From: Strigamia acuminata
Taxonomy: Eukaryota; Arthropoda; Chilopoda; Geophilomorpha; Linotaeniidae
DNA: 64,000 nt
Assembly: GCA_949358305.1 (NCBI GenBank)
Contig: CASHSZ010000057.1
Location: 62,001 to 126,000 of the forward strand
Reading direction: 5' to 3'
The number at the start of each line of letters is the position of its first letter. The stretch's first letter is position 1. Both the position numbers and the translations under genes were made by a program. Under the pieces are notes generated by a model. It saw only the letters and a program-made list of their open reading frames with translations. It did not search any database and had not been told where the DNA came from. Shown piece after piece: positions 60,960 to 64,000 of the stretch.

Positions 60960-63900
60960 ATATGCGTGATGTAGCGCGTTTGCGCGCGCGATCTAGTGCG
61001 TTTGAGCGCGCGATGTAGCACCTTGAGCGTGTCCAAATGTGTACAGGTGCTCAAAAGATGTGCGAGGGCTTCACGTGCATACACGAAGCATAAACGTGAA
61101 GAAAACAGCAGAAGCAGTTGTGTGTGATATTTATAAAACCACATCACACAAGGGAATACTACTAATGATACAAAAAGCAATAAACTTTATGAATATTGAA
61201 ATAAACTTACAAAATGGTGGAAAAAACATGGCGTACTGCCTTGAATATATGCCGGGATGTTATCAATCTTCCGGGCCCCATGTGTGTTTGATTTTAGTCC
61301 TAATTTTGGTGTATTTTTTTTTTTTTTTGCCTTGGTTTTTCTCGTTTCTTGGAGAGTGCTGAGGCATGCCGAGGTGTTCTCGGGCGTGTGCGCCTGTTGA
61401 AGATCGAGCGTTTCATATTTTGTGTTTAATAAGCCTACCGTGGTGCCTCGAGCGTTTATTAATTTCTCCACTCGAGGCACTTCACTAACACCTCCCCGGT
61501 GTTTAAACGAGTAGCGGCGCTTATTTGACCCCGGTGTTTACTGTTTAAAATTGTCGTGTGTTTTCAAAGTTCTTAATTTGTTTAAAAGCAAACAAAATGG
61601 ATATTTGTTAATTTTTATTTGATTTTATCAATTTCTATTGGTTTCTTGCTGATTTTTAATCGGTTTTTCTCTATTTGTGACAATTTTTGCCAATTTAATC
61701 GTTATTTGTCATTCTGAATTGATTATTGTCCGATTTCAGTCGATTTTTGTTGATTTTTAATCATGTTTGTTCGTTTTTAATCAATTTTTGTCCCATGCCT
61801 TACGATCAGTTCGAATAATTGACACCATACTGTGCTGTTACTCGTATTCAAGATGGCGTCGCAAACTCAAGGCCGAATTCCGCTGATTTCATTTATTGCG
61901 ACTGTTTGCGCTCCATACGTGTGAAAAGGATTATGGGAAAAATCCTCAATGCAGGCCATTTTGGTGTTAAATGAGCGAGGAAGGCAGGAGATGAGAAAAA
62001 TTTGTAAAATTTCAAAAAAAAGCTAAACAATCAAAATTTACATGAAGATCAATATTTCTGGCTCGAAATGCATGTATCAGCAATTTCGGGATATTTTCGG
62101 GGTGAAATTGACTCGTTCGGAACACTGGGAAGGAACCCCACCCCGCATTCCCCATGCGTCGGGCGCGCGCGTAGACGAAAATTCAAATCCAGGTGTTCAG
62201 ACGGCCCCACGTTATTTTCGGGTTCCAAGTTGGGTTTCACAAATGTACCGTATTGCCTCGAATAAACGCCGGGACGTTTATTAAACTTCTCGTGTGTGTT
62301 TAATTTTGATCCGCATTTAACTGTTTTTTTTTTCACCGAAAGTTACTTCATTTTTTATTAACATGGAAAAAGAATGAACCTTTACAAAATACTAATAATA
62401 ACGTTATAATAAGCAGTTACAATTGAAATTAAAACAACATTTTTTTTTTAATTAGAAACCAAAGCAGAATCATCCCTAAATTCTGACACGGCGTTGTCAA
62501 ACAAACAGTTGGCGCCAAAACGAGAAATTAGGCAACAAAACATTTTGAATGCTACAAAAACACATTAAATAACCATAAAACAAATAAAAATAAATACAAC
62601 AGCTAAACCAAATTGTAATAAACAAGACAGCAAAGTGTGGGAGTGAGTGACAACGCCAAAAAAACGCCCGAAAACGCCCCAAGAACGCACCAAAACGCCC
62701 CAAGAACGCACCAAAACGCCAGATAACCGTGCAACTTGAGGCAAAAAACATGCGAACATAATTTTTTGCTTTGAGTGGCACGATTTTCAGGCTTTTTGGA
62801 GCATTTTGAAGCGTTTTGGGGCGTTTTAGAACGTTTTTGCTTATTTTTTAGCATTCTCATGCGAGCTCGCGCGTGCAGGCGAGAAAAAAACAAACTTATT
62901 TCTTCAAGAGTTAAAAAAAAAATAACCCTAACCAGGAAATTACTGTAAAAACAACGGCTTGCCTCGAATAAACGCCGGGGCGTTTACTAATTTTCAAGAC
63001 TGGAAGTGAGGCGAGATGTTGTTTGCTTTATTTGTTAAAACAAATTAGGCGTCACTAATTCACCTGTATTAGGGTTTCGGTTCTGAGAAACCGGACGAGG
63101 AGTCACAATAACGGGACACGGGAAATTTCAAAACTTACCGGTTCCGTCAAAACGCCATTGAAACGTTACATTTTTATAGCGTGTCAATGATAAAAATGGT
63201 CATTTTGGATGAAAAACGGCCATTTTGGATGAAAAATGGCCATTTTTACTATAAAAAATGGCTGAAAATGGCCATTTTTACTATGACAAATGGCTGAAAA
63301 TGGCCATTTTAATAAAAAAAGGCCATTTTTACTTCGAAAATTGGCTAAAAATGGCCACTTGAGTGAGTGACAACGCCAAAAAACGCGTGCAAACGCCTGC
63401 GAACGCCCCAAAACGCCCCAAAACGCCAGATGACAATGCAACTTGAGGCATAAAACTTGAAAACACAATTTTAAACGTCACAAAAGTTGAAACAAAGATG
63501 AAAAATTAATTTTTTGCCTCAAGTTGCGCGATTTTCAGGTCTTTTGGAGTGTTTTTGAGCATTTTTTGGCGTTCTCAGCGGCGTGTTTGCCTCAAATAAA
63601 CGCCGGTTTAAACAAAAAATGACGTCATTTTTGGTTTAAAATTGAAGTAAAACACAAAATATTTTAGTTTTTAAATGCAACTGGTCTAAATTTTGTCAAA
63701 TGTTGTCATACTTCTTGAAAGTCATCATTTATTGATAAAAAATTTGAAAATTTACCTAATTGTAGCATGTATTTGTGGTTAGTTTTGATTTGAATTCAAA
63801 CTGTAATTTTTTGCTTCGAGTTGCGCGATTTTCAGGCGTTTTGGGGCGTTTTTGAGCTTTTTTTGGCGTCCTCAGGCGAGCTCGCGCGTGCACGTCACAA

Positions 63901-64000
63901 GTAACCCTAATCAGGAAAGAACCTACAAAAACTATGGCTTGCCTCGCATAAACGCCGGGGCGTTTATTCATTTTCAAAAAGACAAATGAAATGGATAAAT
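60960..64000. repeat. Copy B equivalent of 44997-48033
   Basis: Non-coding palindromic-element cluster in the same order as copy A, with scattered single-base and homopolymer differences. Cut by the window edge. Confidence 0.75.

Larger units (their letters stand above)
51542..64000. repeat. Segmental duplication, copy B (runs off the window)
   Basis: Starts TCCTTTTCGCGGATTGGC as copy A does at 33299. The distal part corresponds to about 42.6-48.03 kb of A. The equivalent of 48.03-51.54 kb would lie beyond the window. Confidence 0.85.

Overview
The window is eukaryotic and almost certainly from an invertebrate animal. It contains spliced genes with GT/AG introns (several very short), a DEG/ENaC-type channel gene (a metazoan family), Copia and BEL/Pao LTR retrotransposons, and dense inverted-repeat DNA transposon remnants. 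CpG-containing words are abundant rather than depleted. I cannot name the species. No rRNA, tRNA, CRISPR array or operon was seen.

Layout. 1-3593: GC-rich palindromic repeats, small hairpins and two copies of a ~0.7-kb dispersed repeat. 3594-8220: a Copia element on the minus strand (137-bp LTRs; RNase H frameshifted), inserted at the end of the second dispersed-repeat copy. 8823-19540: a split minus-strand DEG/ENaC gene whose exons I reconstructed by splice sites and phase. It encodes two complete-looking channel domains in one chain: a single 754-bp exon runs from TM2 of domain 1 through a Met-free linker into TM1 of domain 2. Its introns carry several inverted-repeat elements. 19706-20360: a third copy of the dispersed repeat. 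21083-24397: a decayed BEL/Pao pol on the minus strand whose reverse-transcriptase core is deleted. 24398-31607: an apparently intact Copia element on the plus strand (541-bp LTRs, GTTAA target duplication, single gag-pol frame), inserted beside or into the BEL coding frame. 31608-33298: palindromic DNA, including a 98-bp perfect palindrome, then an LTR-plus-leader fragment of the same Copia family.

33299-64000: a tandem segmental duplication with a period of about 18.2 kb (copy A 33299-51541; copy B from 51542 past the window edge). Each copy holds a large palindrome of 56-bp hairpin repeats, a fold-back of ~1.7-kb arms around a related hairpin core, an hAT-like MITE and many short palindromic elements. 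Copy A has an 821-bp solo LTR whose empty site is preserved in copy B. The two copies differ in how many arm units lie on each side (+,-,- in A; +,+,- in B) and in the orientation of the core spacer.

Apart from the channel gene and retroelement proteins I see no convincing genes. The many long open frames in 33.6-35.6, 39.0-40.9 and 51.9-53.8 kb are stop-free by repeat composition, not coding. Exon joins in the channel gene are inferred by eye; one small exon of domain 2 is not resolved.
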